Shown piece after piece: positions 41,501 to 49,625 of a stretch of 64,000 nucleotides of DNA. The stretch's first letter is position 1, and the number at the start of each line of letters is the position of its first letter. The stretch comes from Bugula neritina. Its lineage: Eukaryota; Bryozoa; Gymnolaemata; Cheilostomatida; Bugulidae. The position numbers and the translations under genes are program-made. The stretch is from assembly GCA_964035545.1 (NCBI GenBank), contig OZ037765.1:3899198-3963197 (forward strand). Reading direction: 5' to 3'. A model generated the notes under the pieces. That model was not told where the DNA came from and did not search any database. It worked only from the letters and a program-made list of their open reading frames with translations.

Positions 41501-44500
41501 CCGCGAGAGGTACACCCTCGACGCTTTCATAGCATCTGTCGACGATCTGGGTCTCCACCACCAGTTTCTAGCTAGGGGAGTCACCACCGTTGAAGATGCT
41601 CTGACTGAGGGGGAAGCTTACCTCCTAGCTAACCAAATGCATAAAAGTCGCGGAAGCTCCCGCCAAGTGGAGATAGACCGCGCAGACACGGCCGCGGGAC
41701 AAGGGGAGGAAACCCCCGCCGCGGCTGCCGTGTCCCAGTTGGCGACGGCATCAAAAGTCACTCAACTGACGGACATGCTAGCCAAGCTGATAGCAACACT
41801 GACACCACAAAACCCAGTGAGTACCGCCCCTGAGCCCATGCGGCCATCGGCGCCGCCACAGGGAGAAACAGTCAGTTTTTGCTGGGAGTGCGGAAATCAA
41901 GGACATTTCCGCCGATATTGTCTCTTCCTAAATCAGGGGTTAAACTACCGCGGCCCGCAGATGTTCCCACCTTCCGCGGGCCGACGAAACCTCTAGGGAA
42001 GAAGAAACGCAGGTCACCCAGACGGGTACCGCGTACTGGCAACCAACAGTGGCAACAGCCACGACGGACCAGCAAGGGGCTTCGCCCCGCGGCTGCCTTT
42101 TCTATGCCCCTTCACAACAGATTCACAGGGCTACAAGTCCAAGAATCTGGATGGGAGCACACAAAGGTAGCTGAGAATCTAGCCTCGGCACCCCCGAGGC
42201 CTACCTATCACCGCCCCAAGAGACCTCCTTCGCGACCCAAAGCGAGGGAGGTACTCCCTGCGAGAGTAAGGCCTGAAGGGAGAGTTCAGGTGCAGCCCCA
42301 TGGGAACAGCTATTTCTTGCCCGGTAAACTGGAAGGCAAAGCTGTTACTTTTCTCATTGATTCGGGCTGTACCACAAACCTCTTAAGCCGCCAACTCTTC
42401 GACACCCTCAGTGCTAGGGTCAGGGGCGAGATGGAAGCATACGAAGGGGAATACGGCACCCTAGCTGACGGGTCGTGCCTTCCCTTCTATGGTATAATTG
42501 AGCTGACGGGACGAGTCCGCGATCAAACGATCCAAGAGACGTTCATCGTCAGTCAGCTCAAGGAGGATGCTATCCTCGGGATGCCGTTCCTTAAACGGCA
42601 CGGATGTCACATAGATTTTAGCAGATCTGCAATGATGATGTCCGGGCGGGAACTCGCCTGCGTCGACAAGTTCGGCTGCCCTTTAGTGGGAGGTGTGCAA
42701 GTGGTACGCAACCGTACCATACCAGGCCGCTCCCGGGCTACCATTCACTGCAGGGTGAATAGTAGCCGGATCTCTGGACTCGGGGTGGTTGAAGGCGCGC
42801 ACGAAAAGATCCAACTTGCCAGCAGTCTGAATCAGCTGACTGAGCAAGGGGAGATCTTAGTGCAGTGCGTCAACCCCTTTACCGAGCCTATCAAGCTCCC
42901 GGCTGGGTCGATGCTGGGCCGTTTTCACTCTGTTCAAGAGGGAGACGTAGGCCCGTCGCTGGGTGATGCGACAGAGGCACTCCCTCGACACCCTATTCAG
43001 GGACGAGGGGCAGTCCCAACACATCTCCGGGAGTTATACGAAACAGCCAGTGGCGGCTGCGCGAGTAACAGAGAGCGCCAAGCTATGGCCAAGTTACTAC
43101 GCGACTACGGTGATGTGTTCAGCAGCGGAGAACATGACGTGGGACTGACTGGAATTGTCAGACACGAAATACCGCTGACTGCAGGGACAGTCCCTGTCCG
43201 GCAGCCCACACGCAGGCTGGGGCCGGAGAAAGAGAAGGAGGTTAGCCGACAAGTACGGGATCTTCTGGACCGGGGACTGATAGAGCCCGCCCATAGTGCG
43301 TGGAGCTCGCCAGTCGTACTGGTCCGGAAGAAAGACGGCAGTTGGCGGTTCTGTGTGGACTACCGCAAACTCAATAGCGTAACCATACAGGACGCCTACC
43401 CTCTACCTCGTATTGACGAGTCATTGGACGCCCTAGCCGGCAGCAAGTACTTCAGTACGTTAGACTTGCTAAGCGGCTATTGGCAGGTTCCTCTGAGTCC
43501 CGACGCCCAAGAGAAAGCGGCGTTTATCACACGGGACGGGTTGTGGAAGTGGAAGGTGCTGCCCTTCGGGTTAACCTCCGCCCCAGCCACCTTCCAGAGG
43601 CTGATGGAACAAGTCCTTAGCGGACTCCATTGGAAGACACTGCTGGTCTACCTCGATGATGTCATCGTAATCTCTCCAGACTTCGAGACACATGTCAGTC
43701 GTCTGCAGGAGGTTTTCGAGAGACTCCGAGGTGCCGGTCTTAAGCTCAAACCTTCCAAGTGCGCTCTGTTGCAGCCGGAGGTCAAGTACCTGGGGCACGT
43801 TGTCGGTCGAAACGGCGTGGCAACGGATCCCGAAAAGGTACGGGCAGTAGAAGACTGGGTCACCCCCCAAGACTTGACCGGACTCCGGGCTTTCTTGGGG
43901 CTGGTAGGGTATTACAGGCAATACATACCAGACTTTGCGGGCATAGCCCAGCCTTTAAACCGGCTTACCGCAAAGGGAGTGACGTGGCAGTGGACCCCAG
44001 TCGAACAAGAAGCGTTCGACCGCCTCAAGGGCTGCCTCCTAACGGCGCCCATCTCGGCCTACCCAGACCCCACTCTGGAGTACATCCTAGACACGGACGC
44101 CAGTGACCAGAATGTTGGCGCTGTGCTGTCACAAGTGCAGGAAGGCCGAGAAGTAGTAGTAGCCTACTACAGCAAGTCTCTCTCTCCCGCTGAACGAAAT
44201 TACTGCACTACCCGCAAGGAACTGCTGGCAGTAATCAAGTCAGTGAAGCACTTCAGACCATACCTATATGGCAGGAAGTTCCGGCTGCGTACGGATCATG
44301 CCTCGCTGATCTGGTTGTGCAGGAGAGCAGAGCCCTCTAGTCAGGTCGCCCGGTGGCTCGAAATCCTAGCTGAATTCTCATACCGGATCGAACATCGACC
44401 GGGCAAGAGACACAGCAATGCGGATGGGTTGAGTCGCCGACCTGACGGAGGTTGCAAACAGTGTCTCAACATCGAGAGGAGGGATGGAGGTCCCCCGCGA

Positions 44501-47500
44501 TGCGAGTTGGAGACGCTGGCTCATCACGGAGCACCGTTTGACTGGGATCAAGGTCAACTCAGGCAAAGAGTTGATGAGTCCCCGGAGGATGTACAAAACC
44601 TCCGCGCCAACCCTGTACTGGCCGGTAATGTTCGAGAGCTGAAGAAGCTCCAAGAAGAGCTGCCTGGAGTCGTGGCAGACATATACCGGGCCAAAAGGGA
44701 AGGGCGACGACCCAGCGAGGAACGCATACGACAGGGATGCGCCGAGTTCCGGCTATACTGTCAGCGTTGGGACTCGCTGCGGATCGGGCAAGATGGGTTG
44801 CTAACCATCTCTCTAGCTGCCAGCGGCAGACACCCGGAAAGGAAGAGGGTAGTCTGCCCCACAGCCATCCGCCGTAAGTTGATTTGGGATACTCACAAGC
44901 AGGCCCACGCAGGGGTCAAGCGAGTGATATCCAAATTACGACTCCGGTGGTATTGGCCGCAGATGGAGCGTGACGTCCGGCTCAGAGTCAAACAGTGTGA
45001 GATCTGCCAGGCCAGTAAGCATAGCCGCCCCCCTGGTGAAGCAGGACGGCGGAGGCTATATGCTGGTAGGCCCTGGCAAGTAGTCGCTGTAGACCTGGTC
45101 GGACCCATGCCCCTGACCCCCAGAGGCAATAATTGGATACTAGTACTAACCGACCACTTTACTAGGTGGGCGGATGCTCTGGCTATCCCAGATGCATCAG
45201 CCCCAACAGTGGCCAGGGCACTAGACCAACATGTATTCTGTTATTTTGGACTTCCCGAACAGATACACTCTGATCAAGGCGCTCAATTCCAGTCTCAACT
45301 GATGAGCGACCTTTGCCACCTCTGGGGAGTAAATCAGAGCAGGACCACCCCCTACCACCCTCAAGGTAACGGGGTGGTGGAGCGCAACAACCGGATGCTA
45401 GGTGATGCGCTCCGGAGTCTCCTCCTTGGACGAGGTCAAGAGGAATGGGATACGGTGTTGCCGCAAGTCATGCGTGCATACCGTAGCACCCCACACACCA
45501 GTACTGGTGAGACCCCAAACCTCTTGATGCTCGGGAGAGAGACTCGTGTCCCTGACCATCTCACCTATCACGTTCCAGAGCAAGACAACTTGGTTCACGA
45601 GTATGCCAGTGAACTAGTGGAACGGATGAAGGCCGCACACGATATACTGCGTCAACAGCAGTGGAAGGTGCGGCACGAAGATTCCGATGAACCCCCTCTC
45701 TATCAAAGGGGAGATAAGGTGTGGATGGTCAATTACCGTAGGCGCCGCGGACAGGCTGATAAGCTGAAGCCTAAGTTCGTAGGCCCCTACGTGGTCGTCG
45801 AGGCTATGCCCAATCATACGTACAAGATCGAGCGCTCAGGACAGGTATCCATTCAGAATGAGTCTCGCTTGAAACCGTATTGGGCTAGCCCCGGCGGAGT
45901 GGGAGAAGCCCCCCCCGTTGTTAGAGCCCAGAAGGCAGACAACAACGCGCGGGCGACGGCGGCATGGACCTGAATACGAAGTGGTCATACCGCGGGAAGA
46001 AAACTTGGTGAGAGAAGAGCGGCAGCTTCTACCAACAGAAGCGTATCCGCCACCGCCAAGTCTAATTCCATCACTTCCAGAAACCGAGCCGGTTCCGGAA
46101 GTGCAAACCCCCGCGGAGGGAGGGGCTCCATCCGGAGAACAAGAAGAGGTGACTGCTGACGGTGAAGTAGAGACGCCATTAGAGGCCCCTACTAACGAAC
46201 CGGCAAGCGTGTCACCCCCCCTAGAAAGGGGACAGCGTACGAGGCAACCCCCCGCATACTTGAAGGACTTCGTATGTGACTGCGTTAAAAGCGGCACACA
46301 TGAAAGTCTAGGGGAAAACCGTACGAGAAAAGAATCGAGCAAATGTGGGAGTTGTCAACACCACGGAAATATCAACTTTTGTATCGGCGGAAATAGAAAC
46401 AAAATTCATCCGCCGGGTGCACAAAGTCTTAATCACGCACCCCAACCACGTTGCTCGATCTTTTCATACGCTGATGCAGTCAAGAGTAGACGTGTTTCTA
46501 AGCAGTAGTTCAAACCATTTCACATATTCAGTATGTCTTACGACAACAGATCGTGGGGTGAGTTAACTATATCTTAATACGAAACTAGATTGCATCGCTC
46601 AGCTCTGACTCACTGAGTCAATCGAGCTGGAGATAGGTTAGTGAAATACCGTAGTAAGAACTCAGTTTGACTTAGAGATTTTTATAATCTCATTGCAATA
46701 CGGTTCTATCTGACTATTCACTATAATTAATCTCTACGAGGTAACTGAATTAGGAGTTGCCAAGCTGTTCAAGCTGACAACACAGCAGTGTACTGTACTA
46801 ACACTGTTGAAACTTTTTCAGATTACACTCGACCCGCTACAACCAGGGTACGGGATAGAACACTTCCCGCTCCGTATCCGGAGGACTATGCTAGTGGTGA
46901 CCGGCCTGAGCCACTACGCCGCCGTTGGCGGTGGGTGTCTCCACAAACCGAAGAAGAAATAGAAACAGCCTGGGGGTCCAGAGGACGGACGAGATGCCAG
47001 ATATGTGGTGAAGATTGCGCCTCCCACCGCTCCCTTAAACTACACGTCAATGCTCATCTCCTACTGACCTTCTGCCCCTGCGGGTACAATGATGTGTATC
47101 CCTACCCCGTCACCAGACACAGAGCGGCGGGCTGTTTCCCTGGAGAAAACTACGTGGTCGACGCTAAGCTATACCCGGAGTTCCTCACACTTATACGACC
47201 TCTGGTGAAGAAGGCTATGCTATTAGCCGTTCTGTCCTCGGGGTTCCAACGTGTGTTAGACAACGCCCGCCAACAATCCCCGTTGGTGTCTGACCGTCCT
47301 CAAATTACATACACCCCCGAGGAAATTACATATCCAGAAGAAGGAGAGATCTCCCCTACACCGGCGAAGAGACGAACCAGGTCCCCCAGTCCACCCTTGC
47401 GCCGCAGACGGACACCGTCCCCAGACCCAGTAAGCCTGGCTACAGTAGAAGAACGTCTCCTACGATTACAAGAGGAGTTCACCCAGCTGGCACCAGATCT

Positions 47501-48799
47501 ACTTAACACTACAACAGGACTCTTCCAGCTAAAGGGATCCGTATGCCGTATGAAACGGAAACTGCGTACATGCCAAGCCAAGCACCGGCGTGCCCAACAA
47601 GGACTCTAGTTAGACTACCCAGAATACTCCAACTCCGCCTCTTGGGAGAGGCCCAGATGTCATGTAAATGTTTGACTGCTTAACAGGTTATCCCCTGTCT
47701 AACACCACAGCTAGCTAGTATTCCTCGTCTATCTACAGCTGGCCAATTGTATGCAACGGATCTTTATAATGACTCTGTCTATTATTATGTCTCTTCCTGT
47801 ATATTATGTATTATTTTGTCCACTGATGTATGCAATTACTATTGAATGTTTTTTTTATATATATATCAGAAAGATGGCTTTCTGCTGGTGGGGGCGGTGT
47901 GGTGGTTCGTGGAACTACCAGCAGCACAACATGTAGGGTCGCGTAATTGACCCGGAACAATGGATAGCCAATTAGCGTAGTTGATAGTTAGCAGCAATTG
48001 TAGTTTCCCGCTGCTAACTCAGTCGAAGCTAGAGTGTGAGATAGATTAGATGTGTAACTTGTTAGAAATAATGTATCGTGTTTTTGTAATGTATAGTTGT
48101 GTGTAAAATATACTCGTTCACTCGACTTAGCCTGGTGCAGTTCTATACTAGATAAATAGACTCTCTGGATAGCATATCAACCCTAAATCTGAAAATTATA
48201 ACAATATTCATTGAACAACGATTCAAACTTCCTCTTACAAACTCAAATTTGTTAGGAAGTTATACTTATACATTTTATGGTTTATGCTAATATTTATATC
48301 AAGCCATCATAATCATCACCGTTTTATTTTTTCTGCATCCGATTCAATGTAAAGTAACTATAAGTATAAGTGATACTCAAACTGATAGTGACACCGATAG
48401 TCACACCCATAGCGATAATGATACTAGCTGATGATAATACTGATAATTGATAAATTAGCACTAGCATCAGCTAAAATTAAAGTTAAAATTGCTTCAAATT
48501 TGATTAACAACTTAGTCGACAAATAATCGTTTAACTTTAGTTTATAATTACAGCTACTGACACTATTTACTGCATTTGGTAATTCTGGCTGAGTTAAAGA
48601 ACGTGCTTACATGATTTTTACTTTTACACTCATAATTAAAATTACAGTATAGTTAATACTTATTCGTAATTCAAATTGTATCATCACCGTGACTCTTAGT
48701 CTTTAAAACAAACTCAAACTCAAAGTATAAACTCGAAGAACTTGGAAAATAAATGTTCGAACTAATAATATATGAAGGGATTACCTTGTCCGCAGGCAT
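23504..48799 (-). CDS. DYNC2I1: Dynein-2 intermediate chain 1 (WDR60)
   Basis: Intermediate chain of dynein-2, the motor for retrograde intraflagellar transport. Twenty-two exons in phase give 1098 residues (human 1066): 48799-48785, 40162-40112, 39873-39807, 39494-38410, 38277-38231, 37833-37776, 37436-37362, 36609-36589, 36084-35992, 35573-35472, 31196-31053, 30336-30130, 29579-29388, 28624-28551, 27645-27374, 26391-26327, 25934-25816, 25677-25464, 25186-25141, 24589-24406, 23996-23942 and 23614-23504. The N terminus has the TWKEDELKQSLK motif, then a highly charged repeat region (about 45-405) and an acidic stretch. Landmarks are VQTEDIEVSSRWTQHP and FDLPPVREYDLYM. WD repeats run from about 720 to the end (VVFGG-like blades, VAWDLRE, HMWDLL). 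Exon 1 codes only five residues and is the least certain: its donor and phase fit, and the residues resemble the human start. A retrotransposon occupies intron 1. Confidence 0.93.
23632..23770. repeat. Minisatellite of about 46-50 bp in DYNC2I1 intron 21
   Basis: About three imperfect units containing cacttgtacccaccacctat and agtggcatacatgaacaggt. It lies directly beyond the acceptor of the last exon. Confidence 0.85.
24600..24722. repeat. 24-bp tandem repeat in DYNC2I1 intron 19
   Basis: About five imperfect copies of atgtaatatatggcaatgta plus acc, starting close to the acceptor of exon 20. Confidence 0.8.
29848..30062 (-). mobile_element. tRNA-derived SINE, copy A
   Basis: About 210 bp in DYNC2I1 intron 12, closely similar along its length to the copy at 30808-31022. 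In minus orientation the head is tRNA-like, followed by a shared body ending gtgactataaacttg and a short T-rich tail. I see no clear target duplication. It is adjacent to a degenerate GAGA tract at 30068-30120. Confidence 0.75.
30808..31022 (-). mobile_element. tRNA-derived SINE, copy B, with 14-bp target duplication
   Basis: Minus orientation. The head contains an A-box-like tggtctaggggttagagc (complement of 30992-31009) and a B-box-like ggttcaagcc (complement of 30956-30965), spaced as in a tRNA gene. The body ends in a short T run. The insertion is flanked by perfect 14-bp direct repeats ttatctcaagtcat at 30794-30807 and 31023-31036, the mark of LINE-driven retrotransposition. It lies in DYNC2I1 intron 11, just before exon 11. 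Confidence 0.9.
31197..35471. other. DYNC2I1 intron 10, 4.3 kb
   Basis: The largest host-only intron of the gene. I see no nested gene. It holds a poly-C run at about 33377-33388, and two low-complexity tracts at 33900-34120 (repeats of ctacatgctatacactatac) and 34295-34440 (repeats of agtacagtgcagtacatagt). The rest is unique AT-rich sequence. Confidence 0.6.
33900..34120. repeat. Degenerate 20- to 36-bp tandem repeat
   Basis: Units of the type ctacatgctatacactatac; the last three copies are about 36 bp and include gggatactatatgctaaaca. The open frame across it is a repeat artefact. Confidence 0.8.
36650..36878 (-). mobile_element. tRNA-derived SINE, copy C (diverged)
   Basis: Same family as the copies at 29848 and 30808: the minus-strand head holds tagtcagtctagtggttaga, then a body that ends gtgactataaacaag. 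It is clearly more diverged and the B box is not preserved. It lies in DYNC2I1 intron 7. Confidence 0.65.
38410..39494 (-). repeat. Coding tandem repeat: 10-residue charged unit in DYNC2I1 exon 4
   Basis: Exon 4 encodes 361 residues dominated by an imperfect 10-residue unit, consensus HRDDGDRERR, with more than a dozen clear copies. At 39121-39210 three successive 30-bp units are identical but for one base, so the array is still expanding or being homogenised. WDR60 proteins normally have a charged, disordered N-terminal region here; such a regular 10-residue register is notable. The repeat leaves other frames open on both strands. Confidence 0.92.
40700..41005 (+). repeat. 5' LTR
   Basis: 306 bp, starts tgtggtggttcg and ends attataaca. 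It contains tatactcgttcactcgactt, a possible promoter area, and should drive plus-strand transcription, antisense to DYNC2I1. Confidence 0.95.
41007..41024 (+). promoter_or_regulatory. Primer binding site, tRNA-Leu type
   Basis: tggtggcagcggtgggat lies one base after the LTR. From memory it is complementary over 18 nt to the CCA-tailed 3' end of an animal tRNA-Leu(AAG), whose acceptor end reads atcccaccgctgcca. The tRNA identity is recalled knowledge and not a search result. Confidence 0.8.
41037..41996 (+). CDS. gag: Gag polyprotein of Ty3/Gypsy element
   Basis: A 319-residue structural protein that would form the particle and bind RNA. It starts at the first ATG after the primer site. The body (about 45-180) looks like a retrotransposon gag capsid region (APTFTGEEEVEQFIQEF, then RFGLSATDAKARLQRLR). 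An Ala/Thr-rich linker leads to one CCHC zinc knuckle at 282-295, CWECGNQGHFRRYC, with exact C-x2-C-x4-H-x4-C spacing. The frame ends in TAG at 41994. The pol frame overlaps its end in the -1 register. A strong splice-donor-like site lies at codon 15 (41079/41080). The frame is intact. Confidence 0.93.
   Translation: METENAGTQPPEIEGERRDNAVETMPVNHVVEERRVPRELAEDRYRLKAPTFTGEEEVEQFIQEFSDVMDVAQWPPRVALLKLRMALMDKAKPYGLGVDIDNIFASLRARFGLSATDAKARLQRLRRDPRTPLREHAAAVMKLAQIAYSDLPPVNRERYTLDAFIASVDDLGLHHQFLARGVTTVEDALTEGEAYLLANQMHKSRGSSRQVEIDRADTAAGQGEETPAAAAVSQLATASKVTQLTDMLAKLIATLTPQNPVSTAPEPMRPSAPPQGETVSFCWECGNQGHFRRYCLFLNQGLNYRGPQMFPPSAGRRNL
41939..41983 (+). promoter_or_regulatory. -1 ribosomal frameshift signal between gag and pol
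   Basis: Heptamer gttaaac at 41939-41945 in the correct gag phase (codons tta aac), followed by a 5-nt spacer and an 8-bp all-GC stem, cggcccgc (41951-41958) with gcgggccg (41976-41983), closing a 17-nt loop. A slip at this site enters the pol frame at 41945, which stays open to 45973. The same heptamer is used by an arterivirus, from general knowledge. A pseudoknot is possible but I did not fold it. Confidence 0.82.
41945..45973 (+). CDS. pol: Pol polyprotein: protease, reverse transcriptase, RNase H, integrase
   Basis: Enzymes that cleave the polyprotein, copy RNA to DNA and integrate it. The frame is open from 41879 but has no ATG at its start; translation probably enters by -1 frameshift at 41945. 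Protease: LIDSGCTTNLL near 42350. RT: SSPVVLVRKKDGSWRF, the catalytic YLDDVIVIS near 43650. RNase H: ILDTDASDQNVGAVLSQ near 44090. Integrase: zinc-binding H-x4-H-type segment then CEIC (44890-45010), and the D,D,E triad in AVDLVGP, HSDQGAQF and GNGVVERNN (45090-45380). A GPY/F module (KPKFVGPYVV) lies near 45775. No chromodomain is seen. All catalytic motifs look intact. The C-terminal tail passes into another frame at a run of eight C (45909-45916). Confidence 0.95.
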   Translation, partial: LPRPADVPTFRGPTKPLGKKKRRSPRRVPRTGNQQWQQPRRTSKGLRPAAAFSMPLHNRFTGLQVQESGWEHTKVAENLASAPPRPTYHRPKRPPSRPKAREVLPARVRPEGRVQVQPHGNSYFLPGKLEGKAVTFLIDSGCTTNLLSRQLFDTLSARVRGEMEAYEGEYGTLADGSCLPFYGIIELTGRVRDQTIQETFIVSQLKEDAILGMPFLKRHGCHIDFSRSAMMMSGRELACVDKFGCPLVGGVQVVRNRTIPGRSRATIHCRVNSSRISGLGVVEGAHEKIQLASSLNQLTEQGEILVQCVNPFTEPIKLPAGSMLGRFHSVQEGDVGPSLGDATEALPRHPIQGRGAVPTHLRELYETASGGCASNRERQAMAKLLRDYGDVFSSGEHDVGLTGIVRHEIPLTAGTVPVRQPTRRLGPEKEKEVSRQVRDLLDRGLIEPAHSAWSSPVVLVRKKDGSWRFCVDYRKLNSVTIQDAYPLPRIDESLDALAGSKYFSTLDLLSGYWQVPLSPDAQEKAAFITRDGLWKWKVLPFGLTSAPATFQRLMEQVLSGLHWKTLLVYLDDVIVISPDFETHVSRLQEVFERLRGAGLKLKPSKCALLQPEVKYLGHVVGRNGVATDPEKVRAVEDWVTPQDLTGLRAFLGLVGYYRQYIPDFAGIAQPLNRLTAKGVTWQWTPVEQEAFDRLKGCLLTAPISAYPDPTLEYILDTDASDQNVGAVLSQVQEGREVVVAYYSKSLSPAERNYCTTRKELLAVIKSVKHFRPYLYGRKFRLRTDHASLIWLCRRAEPSSQVARWLEILAEFSYRIEHRPGKRHSNADGLSRRPDGGCKQCLNIERRDGGPPRCELETLAHHGAPFDWDQGQLRQRVDESPEDVQNLRANPVLAGNVRELKKLQEELPGVVADIYRAKREGRRPSEERIRQGCAEFRLYCQRWDSLRIGQDGLLTISLAASGRHPERKRVVCPTAIRRKLIWDTHKQAHAGVKRVISKLRLRWYWPQMERDVRLRVKQCEICQASKHSRPPGEAGRRRLYAGRPWQVVAVDLVGPMPLTPRGNNWILVLTDHFTRWADALAIPDASAPTVARALDQHVFCYFGLPEQIHSDQGAQFQSQLMSDLCHLWGVNQSRTTPYHPQGNGVVERNNRMLGDALRSLLLGRGQEEWDTVLPQVMRAYRSTPHTSTGETPNLLMLGRETRVPDHLTYHVPEQDNLVHEYASELVERMKAAHDILRQQQWKVRHEDSDEPPLYQRGDKVWMVNYRRRRGQADKLKPKFVGPYVVVEAMPNHTYKIERSGQVSIQNESRLKPYWASPGGVGEAPPVVRAQKADNNARATAAWT
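45918..46508 (+). CDS. Shifted C-terminal pol tail or separate small ORF
   Basis: Open frame of about 196 codons that overlaps the end of pol by 56 bp in another register. It begins directly after an eight-C run and has no ATG at its beginning. It is Pro/Glu-rich and contains RTRQPPAYLKDFVCDC, a motif that in related Gypsy elements usually closes the pol polyprotein. The simplest reading is a one-base length change in the C run, real or from sequencing, that split the tail from pol. A programmed shift at the homopolymer is an alternative. The function of the tail is unknown. Confidence 0.6.
   Translation: MLEPRRQTTTRGRRRHGPEYEVVIPREENLVREERQLLPTEAYPPPPSLIPSLPETEPVPEVQTPAEGGAPSGEQEEVTADGEVETPLEAPTNEPASVSPPLERGQRTRQPPAYLKDFVCDCVKSGTHESLGENRTRKESSKCGSCQHHGNINFCIGGNRNKIHPPGAQSLNHAPQPRCSIFSYADAVKSRRVSKQ
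46788..47609 (+). CDS. Accessory 3' ORF with C2H2-type zinc fingers, in env position
   Basis: Open frame of 273 codons between the pol tail and the 3' LTR. It has no usable ATG: the first in-frame methionine comes after the fingers, at about residue 143. A good splice acceptor (actttttcag, ending 46821) lies inside it, and the phase matches a donor at 41079/41080 in gag. Domains: an exact C-x2-C-x12-H-x3-H finger beginning CQICGEDC; directly after it C-x-C-x12-H-x4-C, an atypical second finger; a basic Arg/Ser-Pro stretch (RRTRSPSPPLRRRRTPSP); and a helical, Leu-rich then Lys/Arg-rich C terminus that may form a coiled coil. No signal peptide or membrane segment, so it is not an envelope. I infer a nucleic-acid-binding accessory protein; no known family is recognised. 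Confidence 0.75.
   Translation: MYCTNTVETFSDYTRPATTRVRDRTLPAPYPEDYASGDRPEPLRRRWRWVSPQTEEEIETAWGSRGRTRCQICGEDCASHRSLKLHVNAHLLLTFCPCGYNDVYPYPVTRHRAAGCFPGENYVVDAKLYPEFLTLIRPLVKKAMLLAVLSSGFQRVLDNARQQSPLVSDRPQITYTPEEITYPEEGEISPTPAKRRTRSPSPPLRRRRTPSPDPVSLATVEERLLRLQEEFTQLAPDLLNTTTGLFQLKGSVCRMKRKLRTCQAKHRRAQQGL
47887..47897 (+). promoter_or_regulatory. Putative polypurine tract
   Basis: ggtgggggcgg lies directly before the 3' LTR, the place where plus-strand DNA synthesis is primed. It is interrupted by a T and a C, so it is a weak tract identified mostly by position. Confidence 0.5.
47898..48203 (+). repeat. 3' LTR
   Basis: 306 bp, same sequence as the 5' LTR in my reading, ending attataaca and followed by the target duplicate atat at 48204-48207. 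Confidence 0.95.
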
Positions 48800-49524
48800 T
48801 TTAACCAAATTGATTATTGTAACATCTCAAAACATAAAGCTACCAATTTTAAAGTTATACCAATTACATTCAATGATCGAGATAATTAATACAATTGTCC
48901 TTTATCAGCATCTAGTAAAAGTTAGCTGTTGTTTTCATATTGCTTAGGAATTTCGTTCACGCACGCGTGTGAAAGCTACAGCGAGCCAAATCGTTTACGC
49001 TTTTAGAAAAATACATCTGCTCAGTTTTGAAAGTTTATCGAGCGACTAGCATTGCGTTTCGTAAGCTTTTACAAGATCAAAGTGTAACTAATGCGACTAA
49101 CAGTTATAAGAATCTTTGGCTATGTATTCTGGGCAATCCCAGAGTGAGAGTGATAGTAGAACTGGATGGCACTGATATTGTTAGCTGGTTTCCAAATAGG
49201 TGGCTAGTTTGTAAAGCTACACATAACAGAGCTATATTATTTTTAAATTTGCTAACTAAGTTTTATCATTGAATAATAGTACTGCAAATTCTAACTACAC
49301 TAACCTGTAAGTGTAACAGTTATGCGTCGTGCATTCTCAAAGTGAAAGTCAAAGTGAAAGTGAAACCCAGATTGTTATTGTCAAACTGAAACTAAAAGTC
49401 AGTCTCACAGTCACTGACAATCTGAGTCTAAGTGGTACCCTCTTCCTTTGGCTTCTAAGTCAGATTACCAGAGTGAATAATCACTTTTGATTTTTTTTAA
49501 GTCTGACTCTAAGTCTAAGCAGTC

Positions 49525-49558
<34 letters not shown>

Positions 49559-49587
49559 TATAGTACTAGTAGTAGCAGTATCACTAC

Positions 49588-49625
<38 letters not shown>

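Larger units (their letters stand above)
40700..48203 (+). mobile_element. Full-length Ty3/Gypsy LTR retrotransposon, 7504 bp
   Basis: Both LTRs are 306 bp, begin TG and end CA, and read as identical by eye, indicating a recent insertion. The flanks are the 4-bp direct repeat atat at 40696-40699 and 48204-48207. Order: LTR, primer binding site, gag, pol (protease, reverse transcriptase, RNase H, integrase with GPY/F module), a shifted pol-tail frame, an accessory zinc-finger ORF, LTR. Protease-RT-RH-IN order defines Ty3/Gypsy. It is much more GC-rich than the host DNA. It lies in intron 1 of DYNC2I1 in the opposite orientation to the gene. No envelope-like gene is seen. Confidence 0.97.

Noticed and set aside
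41175-45817. Multiple minus-strand ORFs of 60-130 codons inside the retrotransposon
   Set aside because: Shadows of GC-rich gag and pol coding sequence on the opposite strand.
46345-46566. 73-codon ORF overlapping the shifted pol tail
   Set aside because: Short, in another register, without recognisable motifs; likely chance.
46788-47609. Envelope gene in the retrotransposon
   Set aside because: The position fits, but there is no signal peptide, membrane segment or fusion-like region; the sequence shows zinc-finger spacing instead.
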